A stretch of 47,716 bases of DNA from Kofleriaceae bacterium (lineage in GTDB: Bacteria; Myxococcota_A; Polyangia; Haliangiales; Haliangiaceae): NCBI GenBank assembly GCA_025357755.1, contig JANXOP010000286.1, forward strand, positions 1 to 47,716, read 5' to 3'. The notes under the pieces are model-generated. The model saw nothing but the letters and a program-made list of their open reading frames with translations, did not search any database and was not told where the DNA came from. Both the position numbers and the translations under genes were made by a program. The number at the start of each line of letters is the position of its first letter. The first letter of the stretch is position 1. Below are positions 1 to 8,407 of this stretch, in pieces.

Positions 1-270
1 CTCCGCGCGACCGGCGACGGCTTCTTCGCCAGCGATCGCTGGCGCGAGCACGAGTTCGTTCGCGAGCACTTCTCGATGACCATCCCGGCGAGTTGGAAAG
101 GAGCGATCGCGGTCGGCCTGGTCGCCAGCGACGGCACCGGCGCGAAGGCCCCAGCCACCGGAGCGGCCCCCGCGAACGACCCGAACCTGATGGTTCTCGG
201 TACCTTGCCGCTCGCCGAGGGCCCCTCCAACTCCCAAAGCTCGGGAAGCTCGGGTTCGTCGGGGCCGTAA
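1..270 (+). CDS. C-terminal end of an unidentified protein (5' truncated by window edge)
   Basis: The reading frame is open from base 1 to a TAA at 268-270, giving 89 residues with no start in view; an ATG at 76 is internal to coding-looking sequence. The visible part has a beta-rich stretch (FSMTIPASWKGAIAVGL, later LMVLGTLPL) and ends in a Ser/Gly-rich tail. The pattern W..HEFV...FSMTIP....G.I.VGL resembles the short soluble domain found at the C-terminus of some membrane glycosyltransferase-type proteins, but this is a weak resemblance and I do not assign a function. The next gene starts 24 bases downstream, so the two could be co-transcribed. Confidence 0.6.
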   Translation, partial: LRATGDGFFASDRWREHEFVREHFSMTIPASWKGAIAVGLVASDGTGAKAPATGAAPANDPNLMVLGTLPLAEGPSNSQSSGSSGSSGP

Positions 271-294
271 AACGAACTGAGGTAAGATCGACGT

Positions 295-1059
295 ATGAAC
301 CGGACCCGACCCGTCTACGGGCTCGAAAGCATGTTCTCCGAGCAGATTCAGACTGCCGGAGCGGAGTCGAGCAAGGTCTACGAGGCGTTGATCGGCGTGG
401 TCACCGACAACAAGGACCCTTCCAAGCTCGGGCGCGTGAAGGTCAAGTTGCCGATCCTGTCCGAGCAGGACGCCACCAACTGGGCTCCGATCGTGATGGT
501 CGGTGCCGGCAAGAACCGCGGCTGGTTCTTCATTCCCGAGCCCGATGACGAAGTCCTCGTGGTGTTCGAGCATGGAGATCTCAATCGCCCTCTCGTGATC
601 GGCTCGTTGTGGAATGGCAAGGACGGCCCGCCCGGCGACAACAAGAACGGCAAGAACGACGGCCGCATGATCAAGTCGCGCGCCGGTTCGAAGGTCTCGT
701 TCGACGACGGTCCGAACCCGAATATCGTGCTCGAGGATGGCAGCGGCAAGGGCCGGATCACGCTCGACACCAAGAACAACAAGATCACGATCGAGTCGCT
801 CGAAGGCGACGTGTGCTTTCAATCGCCGAAGGGCGACATGACGATCATCGCGAAGTCGATCGCGCTCGAAGCCAAGCAGAGCATCGAGATCCATGCCGGC
901 AGCACGATGTCGTGGGGCAGCGATCAGAGCGTGAAGATCAACGGTTCGCAGGGCGTGACCACGTCCGGCTCGACCTCGAATCCGAACTGCGGCAACGCCT
1001 CGAGCCCTGCGGCCCCGACGTCGGACCCGGCCGACATCGCCGATCCGTACGGCTGCTAG
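295..1059 (+). CDS. Phage baseplate assembly protein V / VgrG-like spike protein
   Basis: A 254-residue protein with an N-terminal gpV/gp5-type OB-fold: residues about 30-110 carry ALIGVVTDNKDPSKLGRVKV, then WAPIVMVGAGKNRGWFFIPE and DEVLVVFEHGDLNRPLVIGS, the standard spike signature. Residues about 125-215 form the repetitive beta-helix stalk (ITLDTKNNKITIES, MTIIAKSIALEAKQSIEIHA). The tail is Ser/Pro-rich and ends in a free Cys. In contractile injection systems (phage tails, T6SS, eCIS) this protein trimerises to form the puncturing tip and can carry effectors. It is much shorter than T6SS VgrG (over 600 aa) and lacks the gp27-like domain, so it fits a phage-tail or eCIS type. A GAGG sits about 12 bases before the ATG. 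No other tail genes are in the window; the rest would lie upstream if present. Confidence 0.85.
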   Translation: MNRTRPVYGLESMFSEQIQTAGAESSKVYEALIGVVTDNKDPSKLGRVKVKLPILSEQDATNWAPIVMVGAGKNRGWFFIPEPDDEVLVVFEHGDLNRPLVIGSLWNGKDGPPGDNKNGKNDGRMIKSRAGSKVSFDDGPNPNIVLEDGSGKGRITLDTKNNKITIESLEGDVCFQSPKGDMTIIAKSIALEAKQSIEIHAGSTMSWGSDQSVKINGSQGVTTSGSTSNPNCGNASSPAAPTSDPADIADPYGC

Positions 1060-1061
1060 AG

Positions 1062-2456
1062 CTACTGGCTGATCTCGAACTTGTCGCCGACCACGCCCGG
1101 CGGCTTCGGCCCGTGGAGCTCTTTGACCGGCGGCGCCTTCGCGTTCGGATCCTTGTTCGTGCCCCGGCGGACGTACTCGGTCACCGGCTTGTAGGTCACG
1201 GTCCACTTCTGCTCGCGGACCTGCTTACCGCCGACGTAGAACCGGCGGTAGCGCATCATCTTGTAACCATCGAAGCCGCCCTGATCGAGCGAGGTCAGGC
1301 CATCGGGCATCTCGTCGTCGATGCGCTCTTCGGTGTTGAACGGGGTCTCCTCGAGGATCTCGCGCGCGAACGTGATCTTGTCGAACGGGCGCTGCTTGCC
1401 GAGGACCTCGACGACCGCCTCACCATTCGCGACGCGATACGCGAGCGCGACCGGGAAGTCGTACGGGTTCTTGAGCACCAGGTCGGTGTCGGGCCACACG
1501 ACCGTCGCGTCGAAGCCGAGCGGCGTATAGGTGCTCGGGCGCGAGTGGTTCGTGGTCTTCGGAATATCGAGGCCCGCGAAGAAGGCGGCCCCGAACAGCG
1601 TCGTCGAGATCTGGCACGTGCCACCCGCGAGGCCGTCGACCATCTCGCCCGCGTTGATCACGTGGGCGATCTTGTAACCCTCTTTTTCAGAGCGCTCGCC
1701 GACGTGCTGGTTGAACGACCACTCCTCGTGTGGCTTCAACACGGTGCCGTTGACCTTCGAGGCTGCGAGCTTCAGGTTGAAGTTGCGATCGCGATCGCCG
1801 ACCGAGAAGTGAGTCACGTAGTGACCCATGACCTGCGAGATATCGTCGATGCCGATACCGGCCTTGGTCACGCGCGCCGGCACGCCAACGGTCGCGAGCT
1901 CGACGGCGGTGGAGCCTTCGCGCGCGGCAGCCTCGATGTGACCCATGGAAGCCCACAGATCGATCGCCTTGCCCGGGGTGTCGGCGTGGATCTCGTGCGC
2001 TTCGAGATCGAGGAAGGCGTCGAGCGCGGCCATGTCGAAGTGCTGCTTGAGATCGCCGAGCGCCTTCGCCGCCTTGTCGCGATCGATGCGGACCGGGATC
2101 GAGCCCTTCTTGGCGAGCACGACGATCTCGGCCGCGGTGTCGGCGGGACCGCCTCGCCCGACCTCCTCGGGATCGACCTCGACGCCGAGCTCGGCGAGGG
2201 TTCGAGTGGTGACCGCGGTCTTGCCCCCGAGGGTGATCGCGATCGGTGTGGCGAGATAGGCCGCGAGCGCCTTGCCGCCGGTCGTGACCTTGGCGCCTTC
2301 GGTCTGCGTCGCGGCAGGGAGCGTGGCTGCACCCGCGACGCTGCGGGTCGAGATCGCGTAGTACGCGGCGGCGAGCCCCCCCGCGGCGACGAGCATGCCA
2401 CCTGCGCAACCCATGAGGACGGTGCCGCGTTGCTTGACTCGAGTGCCTTGCGCCAT
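1062..2456 (-). CDS. VanW family protein with a PG_binding_4-like N-terminal region
   Basis: A 464-residue protein. An uncleaved signal anchor at residues about 12-35 (LMGCAGGMLVAAGGLAAAYY) predicts a periplasmic body. Residues about 65-190 look like the PG_binding_4 region usually found before VanW. The VanW domain spans about 212-340, with the core GGTCQISTTLF (278-288) and NPYDFPVAL (330-338). VanW proteins accompany vancomycin-resistance genes in Gram-positives but are widespread and of unknown biochemical role; a link to peptidoglycan is an inference. The frame is open further upstream to 2618, but the ATG at 2456 follows AAGAAGAGAACAG and begins a normal signal anchor, so it was chosen. 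It converges with the gpV gene with 2 bases between stops and diverges from the small membrane gene at 2516. Confidence 0.85.
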   Translation of the reverse strand: MAQGTRVKQRGTVLMGCAGGMLVAAGGLAAAYYAISTRSVAGAATLPAATQTEGAKVTTGGKALAAYLATPIAITLGGKTAVTTRTLAELGVEVDPEEVGRGGPADTAAEIVVLAKKGSIPVRIDRDKAAKALGDLKQHFDMAALDAFLDLEAHEIHADTPGKAIDLWASMGHIEAAAREGSTAVELATVGVPARVTKAGIGIDDISQVMGHYVTHFSVGDRDRNFNLKLAASKVNGTVLKPHEEWSFNQHVGERSEKEGYKIAHVINAGEMVDGLAGGTCQISTTLFGAAFFAGLDIPKTTNHSRPSTYTPLGFDATVVWPDTDLVLKNPYDFPVALAYRVANGEAVVEVLGKQRPFDKITFAREILEETPFNTEERIDDEMPDGLTSLDQGGFDGYKMMRYRRFYVGGKQVREQKWTVTYKPVTEYVRRGTNKDPNAKAPPVKELHGPKPPGVVGDKFEISQ

Positions 2457-2515
2457 CTGTTCTCTTCTTATCACGCTCAGGGGCCGGAGCTTATTTCCCG
2501 TGCTAGCCTCGCTGC

Positions 2516-2707
2516 GTGAGCTCGCTTGTTCAGCGGAACAAGGTCGTTTCCAAGCGGAAAGGTGCGATGGCAGCTGCCACCGGCGCCGTTGGAGCTGCCG
2601 TGATCGTCGCAGGGGCACCCGTCATCGGCGCGTTAGGCCTCGTCGGCGCGGCCTACCTGGCCTGGGACTGGTTCTCGTTCCGGATGAAGAACGGCATGCG
2701 CTTCTAG
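2516..2707 (+). CDS. Small membrane protein (63 aa)
   Basis: A GTG-started 63-residue protein. The first 16 residues are basic (KRK), followed by a long Gly/Ala/Val-rich hydrophobic stretch (residues about 17-50) that could form one long or two short membrane helices, then a short basic tail. It ends 16 bases before the kinase gene, so it is probably the first gene of that transcript. No family is recognised. It is real rather than chance mainly on the basis of the clean membrane-helix composition, basic flanks and tight spacing to the kinase. Confidence 0.55.
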   Translation: MSSLVQRNKVVSKRKGAMAAATGAVGAAVIVAGAPVIGALGLVGAAYLAWDWFSFRMKNGMRF

Positions 2708-2723
2708 CGATACTGTCGGCGAG

Positions 2724-4271
2724 GTGACGGAAAGTTTCGCAGCAGGCCTGGTCGGAGTCGTCCTCGACGGACGCTACCGGCTCGACGCCCTGCTCGGCGA
2801 AGGCGGCATGGGCGCGGTGTTTCGAGCCCACCACCTCGCGATGGATCGCAAGGTCGCGGTCAAGCTCCTCAAGCCGCACCTGACCCAGGATCACATGGCC
2901 CTCGAGCGGTTCGCCCGCGAAGCGCGCTCGACCATGAAGGTCGAGTCGGAGCACGCGGTCAAGGTGCTCGATTTCGGCGTCACGCCGCATGACGATTACT
3001 ACATGGTCCTCGAGTACCTCGACGGGCGGACCGTGCAGCGCGAGCTGGACATCGACGGGGCGTTCACGCCCGAGCGCGTGCTGCACATCGTGAAGCAGGC
3101 GCTGCACGCGCTCGGCGCCGCTCATCGCACGGGCTTGATCCATCGCGACATCAAGCCCGACAACTTGCTGCTGATGAAGGTCGGCGCCGACGCCGACTAC
3201 ACCAAGGTCCTCGATTTTGGCGTCGCGAAGTTGATGGAGGGTGCGGCCAAGTCGTCACGCTCCGCGTTGTCGCTGACGCAGGCCGGGATGGTGTTCGGGA
3301 CGCCGGAGTTCATGTCGCCCGAGCAGGCGTGTGGTCAGCCGCTCGATCCGCGCAGCGATATCTACTCGCTCGCCGCGACGATGTTCGCGATGCTCACCGG
3401 CTGCGGGATGTATCAGGCCGGCAGTGCGATCGAGTGGTTGACCGCGCACGCCCGCCAGCCGCCGCCGCATCTCAGCGATGGCAAACCGGAGCTCGCCACA
3501 CACGCCGAGCTCGACGCGTTACTGCAGCGTTGCTTCGCGAAGAAGCCGGAGCACCGCCCGCAGGATGCGGATGCCTTGATCCGTGAGATCGAAGCGATCG
3601 AGCGGGGGGAGGCAGTCGAGCCGCATCGAGTGACCACCGGGCTCGAAGCGCCACGGCCCGCGCCTGCAAAGCTCGCGGGCACGTTCTCTCCGTCGAGCTT
3701 TATCCCCGCGCTCGCGGCGCCCGCACCCGAACCGAGCACGACCGAGACCGACGAGCTCCCCGTGCCGGCCGGACGCGGACGGTGGCTCGTCGTCGGTGCA
3801 CTCGCGATCGCGGCCTCGATCATCGTCGTGATCGTGCTCGCGACGAACCGCTCGCCCTCCGCGCTTGGCGGCAAACCCGTGACCGATGCGGCGCAGATCG
3901 CGGTCCAGCAGCCCGAGCAGCCCGTGCAGCCGGTCGATGCGGGGATCGTCGTCGACGCCGCGGTCGCTGTCGCCGCCCAACGGCCGGTCGTCCTGCACGT
4001 GGCCAAGCCCAGGCCCGAAGTGAACCCCGAGATCGAGCAGCACATCACCGCCGCGCTCGCCGCCCAGAAGAAGGGCAACCACCTGACCCAGGTCACGCAG
4101 GCCCACGCGGCAGTCCTCCTCGATCCGAAGAACGTGCGGGCGGTCCTGCTCCTGGCCGACGGCCTGCTCGCCGAAGGCGATCTCGACCACGGATGCAAGT
4201 ACTTACGGGAGCTGGCGCGCAACCCGGTCGCGATTCAACGGATGCGTTCCGCGAGCTGCCCAGTCGATTGA
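2724..4271 (+). CDS. Membrane-anchored Hanks-type Ser/Thr protein kinase
   Basis: A 515-residue protein with a complete, apparently active kinase domain (about 17-290): glycine loop GEGGMGAV (25-32), ATP-binding Lys47 in VAVK, catalytic HRDIKPDN (140-147), DFG (164-166) and GTPEFMSPE (192-200). A Pro-rich linker (about 300-350) leads to one membrane helix (about 354-373) and an external segment ending in a TPR-like region (about 430-500), which may sense or bind something outside the membrane. This layout is standard for bacterial PknB-like kinases. The start is GTG at 2724, 16 bases after the small membrane gene. The next gene downstream encodes a pseudokinase, which suggests a signalling pair. 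A cognate phosphatase is not visible in the window. Confidence 0.93.
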   Translation: MTESFAAGLVGVVLDGRYRLDALLGEGGMGAVFRAHHLAMDRKVAVKLLKPHLTQDHMALERFAREARSTMKVESEHAVKVLDFGVTPHDDYYMVLEYLDGRTVQRELDIDGAFTPERVLHIVKQALHALGAAHRTGLIHRDIKPDNLLLMKVGADADYTKVLDFGVAKLMEGAAKSSRSALSLTQAGMVFGTPEFMSPEQACGQPLDPRSDIYSLAATMFAMLTGCGMYQAGSAIEWLTAHARQPPPHLSDGKPELATHAELDALLQRCFAKKPEHRPQDADALIREIEAIERGEAVEPHRVTTGLEAPRPAPAKLAGTFSPSSFIPALAAPAPEPSTTETDELPVPAGRGRWLVVGALAIAASIIVVIVLATNRSPSALGGKPVTDAAQIAVQQPEQPVQPVDAGIVVDAAVAVAAQRPVVLHVAKPRPEVNPEIEQHITAALAAQKKGNHLTQVTQAHAAVLLDPKNVRAVLLLADGLLAEGDLDHGCKYLRELARNPVAIQRMRSASCPVD

Positions 4272-4307
4272 ACTCGCGCGGATCGCCCCGTAAGCTAGCG
4301 GTCCAAC

Positions 4308-6128
4308 ATGACGGCCGCAGCCTCGGGAAATCAGGCGCAATTTGCGCCGCGGCTCAGCGCCGGTGTGCAACTCGGTGAGTACGTCCTCGGCCAGCCGTTG
4401 TGGCCGCTACGGATCGCCGATGCATATCGAGCCAACGGCCCCAAGGGGGCGTCGACCGTCTACGTGATCCACGCAGCGATCGCGGCCGATCCGGTGGTGC
4501 GTGATCAGATCATCGCCGGTACGCGCATCGCGGCGGCGCTGCCCGAGCACAAGCACCTCGTGCGCACGCTCGCGGCAGGTCTCACCGGCGATATCCTGTG
4601 GATCGCGACCGAGGAAGTCGACGGCTCGCTCGTGCGCGACATGCTCGTCAAGAAGCGCCAGGCCGGCACGGCGGGCTTCGGGGCGCGCGGCACGGGCAAC
4701 CTCGTGACCGGCGTGAGTCAGGCGCTCGGCGAGATCCAGCACGGGGCGCTGTCGTCGGAGAGCGTCGTGGTCAGCCGCAACGGTCGCGTGCGAGTCGCGG
4801 ATCTCGCGCTCGGTGCAGGCACGATCGCGGCGATGCGCGCGGGTCACGTGGCCTGGCAAAACTCCGTCGCGCCGGAGATCCAGGGTGGCGGGGCACTCGA
4901 TAGCTACGCCGATGTCTACGCGGTCGGCGCGCTGCTCTACGAAGCGCTCGTCGGCAGCTCGCTCGAACGTGGGGGGCCGCGCCCGAGCGATGTCGTACCC
5001 GGTACGAATACCCAGATCGACGAGATCGTGGCGCGCGCGTGCCACAAGGATCGCGACAAGCGGTTCGGTCGCGTCGACGTGCTCGGCGAGGTCGTGAGCG
5101 AAGCGCTTGGCAAAGGCGGCGCGATGCAGACCACCGCGGTGCCCACGCTCGAGCGCGGGCTCACGCTCGAACAACACGTCGCGCGCACGTCGTCGCTGGC
5201 CGATGGGCTCTCGCCGCTCGCGAGTGGCGCGATTCCGGTCGGCGCGCTCGCGGAAGCTGCCGGCGAGCCTGGACCCGCGGCCTCCGGCAACCTCGTCGTC
5301 GATCGCGCGCTCGCGGCCGCGCTCAGCGACACCGCCGAGAAGTGGCTGATCTCGAAGGGCCGCCTCGATTACGGGCCGTTCTCACTGGCCGAGGTCGTCA
5401 AGCAGATCGACAAGGGCGACATCGTCGCCGGCAACATCATCATGGACAAGGACACCGGCGCGCGCAGCGACGTCGGTTCGCACCCGCTGCTCGGCCCGAT
5501 GGTCGATGCGGCAAAGGCGCGGCTCGATGATCAGCGGCGCGCACAGGCCGAGGTTAAAGTTCAGGGCAAAGAGAAGACTCGCAGCGCGCTGCTCTACGCG
5601 ATCATCGCGGTCGGCGTGATCGGCGCCGGCGTCGCTGCCTACTTCATCTTCAATGCGATGCGCGGCGACGACAAGAGCAAGCTCGTCGCGGGCGTCTCGA
5701 AGCTCGATGGCGCCAAGCTCAACGTCACGGTCTCGATGCCCAAGGTACCGCCTGCGACGAAGCACAAGGCCGGCGGCGGTGGTCATCACGGCGGCGGCGG
5801 TGGACCAGGTGGCGCGAATGCCGGCGAGAACCTCGCGCTCGATCTCTCGGATGATTCGGACGAGACCGAGACGCTCGGCATGGACAAGGTCTACGCGGTG
5901 TACTCCTCGCATGGCGCGCAGCTCGGCGGATGCTTGCAGTCGACCGGATCCTCGGCGGCGAACATCGCGATCATCATCGATGGTCCCTCGGGACACGTCA
6001 CGTTCGTGAAGGTCAACAACCAGGCCTCTGGCGCGCTCTACAACTGCATCAGTCGCCAGATGCGAGGCATGAACTTCCCGACGATCCACGGCCCGCGCAC
6101 GCGCGCCGAGTTCGACATCAACCTGTGA
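4308..6128 (+). CDS. Pseudokinase with GYF_2-like domain, membrane helix and AgmX/TonB-like C-terminus
   Basis: A 606-residue multidomain protein. Residues about 20-265 follow a protein-kinase fold plan, but the catalytic residues are missing: the VAVK position reads VYVIH, the HRD loop reads QHGALSSESV (144-153), and DFG reads DLA (165-167). The C-lobe pattern DVYAVGALLYEALVG (202-216) is kept. Residues about 345-398 match a GYF_2-like module (WLISKGRLDYGPFS). A membrane helix spans about 427-449, a Gly/His-rich run 488-502, and the end (about 524-606) resembles the C-terminal domain of myxobacterial AgmX-type proteins, with conserved Cys542 and Cys580. It follows the active kinase by 36 bases and its stop overlaps the PgpH start, so it may relay or scaffold a kinase signal to that enzyme. 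The role is inferred. Confidence 0.85.
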   Translation: MTAAASGNQAQFAPRLSAGVQLGEYVLGQPLWPLRIADAYRANGPKGASTVYVIHAAIAADPVVRDQIIAGTRIAAALPEHKHLVRTLAAGLTGDILWIATEEVDGSLVRDMLVKKRQAGTAGFGARGTGNLVTGVSQALGEIQHGALSSESVVVSRNGRVRVADLALGAGTIAAMRAGHVAWQNSVAPEIQGGGALDSYADVYAVGALLYEALVGSSLERGGPRPSDVVPGTNTQIDEIVARACHKDRDKRFGRVDVLGEVVSEALGKGGAMQTTAVPTLERGLTLEQHVARTSSLADGLSPLASGAIPVGALAEAAGEPGPAASGNLVVDRALAAALSDTAEKWLISKGRLDYGPFSLAEVVKQIDKGDIVAGNIIMDKDTGARSDVGSHPLLGPMVDAAKARLDDQRRAQAEVKVQGKEKTRSALLYAIIAVGVIGAGVAAYFIFNAMRGDDKSKLVAGVSKLDGAKLNVTVSMPKVPPATKHKAGGGGHHGGGGGPGGANAGENLALDLSDDSDETETLGMDKVYAVYSSHGAQLGGCLQSTGSSAANIAIIIDGPSGHVTFVKVNNQASGALYNCISRQMRGMNFPTIHGPRTRAEFDINL

Positions 6129-8308
6129 GCGCGCCGGTCGCCTCCGGTGCTCCGCGAGCTGTGCTCGCCCACGTGATCGCACGGCGGCCGCACGTGGTGT
6201 GGTGGGCTTCGCTGCTCATGGCGGTCGGCTTCGCGCTCGTGACCTTGCCAGTGCTCACCGCCGACCGTTGGATCGCGGCGCTCGGCGGCGCCCGCATCTC
6301 GAAGGGCGAGCCGGCGCCGATCACCGTACGCGTGCCGCCATTCTTCGGCGGCGACGCCGAGGTTGGCGAGATCGCGCATCACGAGTGGCAACCGAGCAGC
6401 GTGCTGATCGCGCGTGGCGATGTCGCGCGCGGCGATGATGTCGCGCGCGCCGAGCAGCTCGCGGCGAGCACCCCTGGCGGTGCCCTGCCCTACGTCGCGT
6501 TGTTCCTCGTGATCGCGATATTCGCCGGCTTGTTCTCGCATCACGTTCGTCGCACCCCGCGCGGTCGGCTGCTGCGCGTCCAGATCGTGAACCTCGCGCT
6601 CGTCGCGATCCTCGTCGTGGTCGTGAAGATCGCGATGTTGGTAACCCCCTCGAACATCCTGGTCGTCCCGGTCGCGGTGCTCGCGCTGGTCCCGACCTTG
6701 GTCGTGGATCGGATCGTCGGGCTCGCGACGGGCACGCTCGCGGCGCTGCTCGTCGCGCTGTGCGTGCCGTTCGATGTCGGCGTCGCGCTGTTGTTGCTCG
6801 TCCAGGCCGCGATCGCAGGCTTGATGATCGCGGAGCGTCCGAAGCGTCGGCTGAAGTCCTTGCTCGTCGCCGGCGGTGCGGCAACCGTGCTCACCGCGCT
6901 GACCTATCCGGTGCTCCAGTACCTCACGTCCGGTCACGTGCCGTTCGGCGAGCTCGCGGAGCCGACGCGCTCGGCCTGGGTCGCCACGACGCTCGGGCCG
7001 GTGTTCGCGACCGTGCTCGCGGGCGTGCTCGTGCCCCTCTATCAGTTGCTCGTTGGCGAGATCACGGAGCGCAAGCTGATCGAGCTCGAGGATCTGTCGC
7101 AGCCGCTGCTCAAGCAGATCGCCGAGAAGGCCCCGGGCTCGTGGCAACACAGCCTGATGATGGCAAACATGGCGGAGCTCGCGGCGAACTCGATCGGCGC
7201 GAACGGTCGCCTCGTCCGCGTCGGCGCGTACTATCACGACCTCGGCAAGTCGCTCGCACCGAAGTACTTCTTCGAGAACCTCGAGCCCGGCGAGACCTCG
7301 CCACACGACAAGCTCGCGCCCGAGGCCTCGTGCGACGCGATCTTCGCGCACGTCACCGAAGGCATCGTGGCCGCGCGCAAGGCCGGCTTGCACGAGCGCG
7401 TGATCGACTTCATGCACATGCACCACGGCAACGGGGTGCTCGAATACTTTTGGGGCAAGTGCCAGGTCGAGGGCAATCCGAAGCGCCTCACGGTCGAGGC
7501 ATTCCGCTATCCCGGCGTACCGCCCCAGACCCGCGAGACTGCGATCCTCGCGATCTGCGATGCGGTCGAAGCGGCGTCGCGCACGATCAAGAAGGCGGAC
7601 CCGAACGCGCCGAGTGCGATCGATGTGCTCGTCCAGCGCATCGTGTACGGCAAGCTCGATCTCGGCCAGCTCGACGAATCGGGCCTGGCCATGGCTGATC
7701 TCCGCCAGATCACCGAGTCGCTCCGAGAGACCCTCAAGCACGCGAACCAGGGCCGAGGCGATGCGCCGGCGCAGTTCGCGACCGCGAGCTCGGCACCACC
7801 GCTCGACTCGCTCGATCGTTCGGGCACGCCCGATGCGATCCGATCTGCAAAGAGCGAAGCGAAGATCGTCGAAGAGATCGAAGCGACCGCAGACACCGGA
7901 GCGACCGGAGACACCGAGGGCCTCGGCGCGACGCCGAAGTTGCGTCGTATGCCGGCCGGCGAGCCTGCCAACGTCACCGGGCCGCAACCGCGGATCACCG
8001 GACCGCAGGCGACGCTGAACAACGAGCTCGCGAACAGCGCGACCTCACCCATCCCGCTGCTCGAGAAGAAACGAGACCACGTGACGGGGCGCGAATCGAC
8101 GCAGCCGCTCGATGCCGCAGCGCTTGTCGGGGGTGCGGCTCTGACGCGCGATTCGGCGCGGGAGATCGCCGCCACCGGCCGCGTGACGCGCGCGTCGCAG
8201 CCGGACCTCGGCGCGACGCTGGCAGCCGAAGGTGACGAGAGCCGGAGCTCGCGTGATTCGCGCCGCGAGGCGGATCGCTTGGCGATGGCGCAGCGCTACG
8301 CGATCTAG
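6125..8308 (+). CDS. 7TM-HD family phosphohydrolase, PgpH-like (predicted c-di-AMP phosphodiesterase)
   Basis: A 727-residue protein from a GTG that overlaps the preceding stop (GTGA). It has a first membrane helix (about 25-45), a short external segment (about 46-118) ending in LIARGDVARGDDVARAEQL, which resembles the end of the 7TMR-HDED domain, then about seven helices (121-310). The cytosolic HD domain (about 325-535) keeps the metal ligands: His342, His371-Asp372, His409, the HMHHG motif at 431-435 and Asp479. Known PgpH proteins hydrolyse c-di-AMP to pApA. Here the external domain is only about 75 residues, much shorter than usual. Residues 541-727 are a low-complexity Pro/Ser/Thr/Ala tail. 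The TAG stop at 8306-8308 is followed by open sequence in the same frame (see next gene). cdaA and cdaR in this window would make the substrate. Confidence 0.88.
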   Translation: MSAPVASGAPRAVLAHVIARRPHVVWWASLLMAVGFALVTLPVLTADRWIAALGGARISKGEPAPITVRVPPFFGGDAEVGEIAHHEWQPSSVLIARGDVARGDDVARAEQLAASTPGGALPYVALFLVIAIFAGLFSHHVRRTPRGRLLRVQIVNLALVAILVVVVKIAMLVTPSNILVVPVAVLALVPTLVVDRIVGLATGTLAALLVALCVPFDVGVALLLLVQAAIAGLMIAERPKRRLKSLLVAGGAATVLTALTYPVLQYLTSGHVPFGELAEPTRSAWVATTLGPVFATVLAGVLVPLYQLLVGEITERKLIELEDLSQPLLKQIAEKAPGSWQHSLMMANMAELAANSIGANGRLVRVGAYYHDLGKSLAPKYFFENLEPGETSPHDKLAPEASCDAIFAHVTEGIVAARKAGLHERVIDFMHMHHGNGVLEYFWGKCQVEGNPKRLTVEAFRYPGVPPQTRETAILAICDAVEAASRTIKKADPNAPSAIDVLVQRIVYGKLDLGQLDESGLAMADLRQITESLRETLKHANQGRGDAPAQFATASSAPPLDSLDRSGTPDAIRSAKSEAKIVEEIEATADTGATGDTEGLGATPKLRRMPAGEPANVTGPQPRITGPQATLNNELANSATSPIPLLEKKRDHVTGRESTQPLDAAALVGGAALTRDSAREIAATGRVTRASQPDLGATLAAEGDESRSSRDSRREADRLAMAQRYAI

Positions 8309-8407
8309 CCCGGTGCCTCGCGTGATTCGGGCAACCTCACCAAGCAGTTCGATCGCGATAATGCCGACAGTGATCCAGCGATCGAGCCGCCCACGCGATC
8401 GGATCCG

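Noticed and set aside
609-2519. 636-codon plus-strand frame opposite the VanW-family gene
   Set aside because: Arg/Asp-rich composition, overlaps gpV and VanW genes that have clear family motifs.
6038-7987. 649-codon open frame on the minus strand opposite the PgpH-like gene
   Set aside because: Its product is Arg/Asp/His/Glu-rich with no motif, and the opposite strand has a complete membrane-HD protein; it is a GC-driven shadow.
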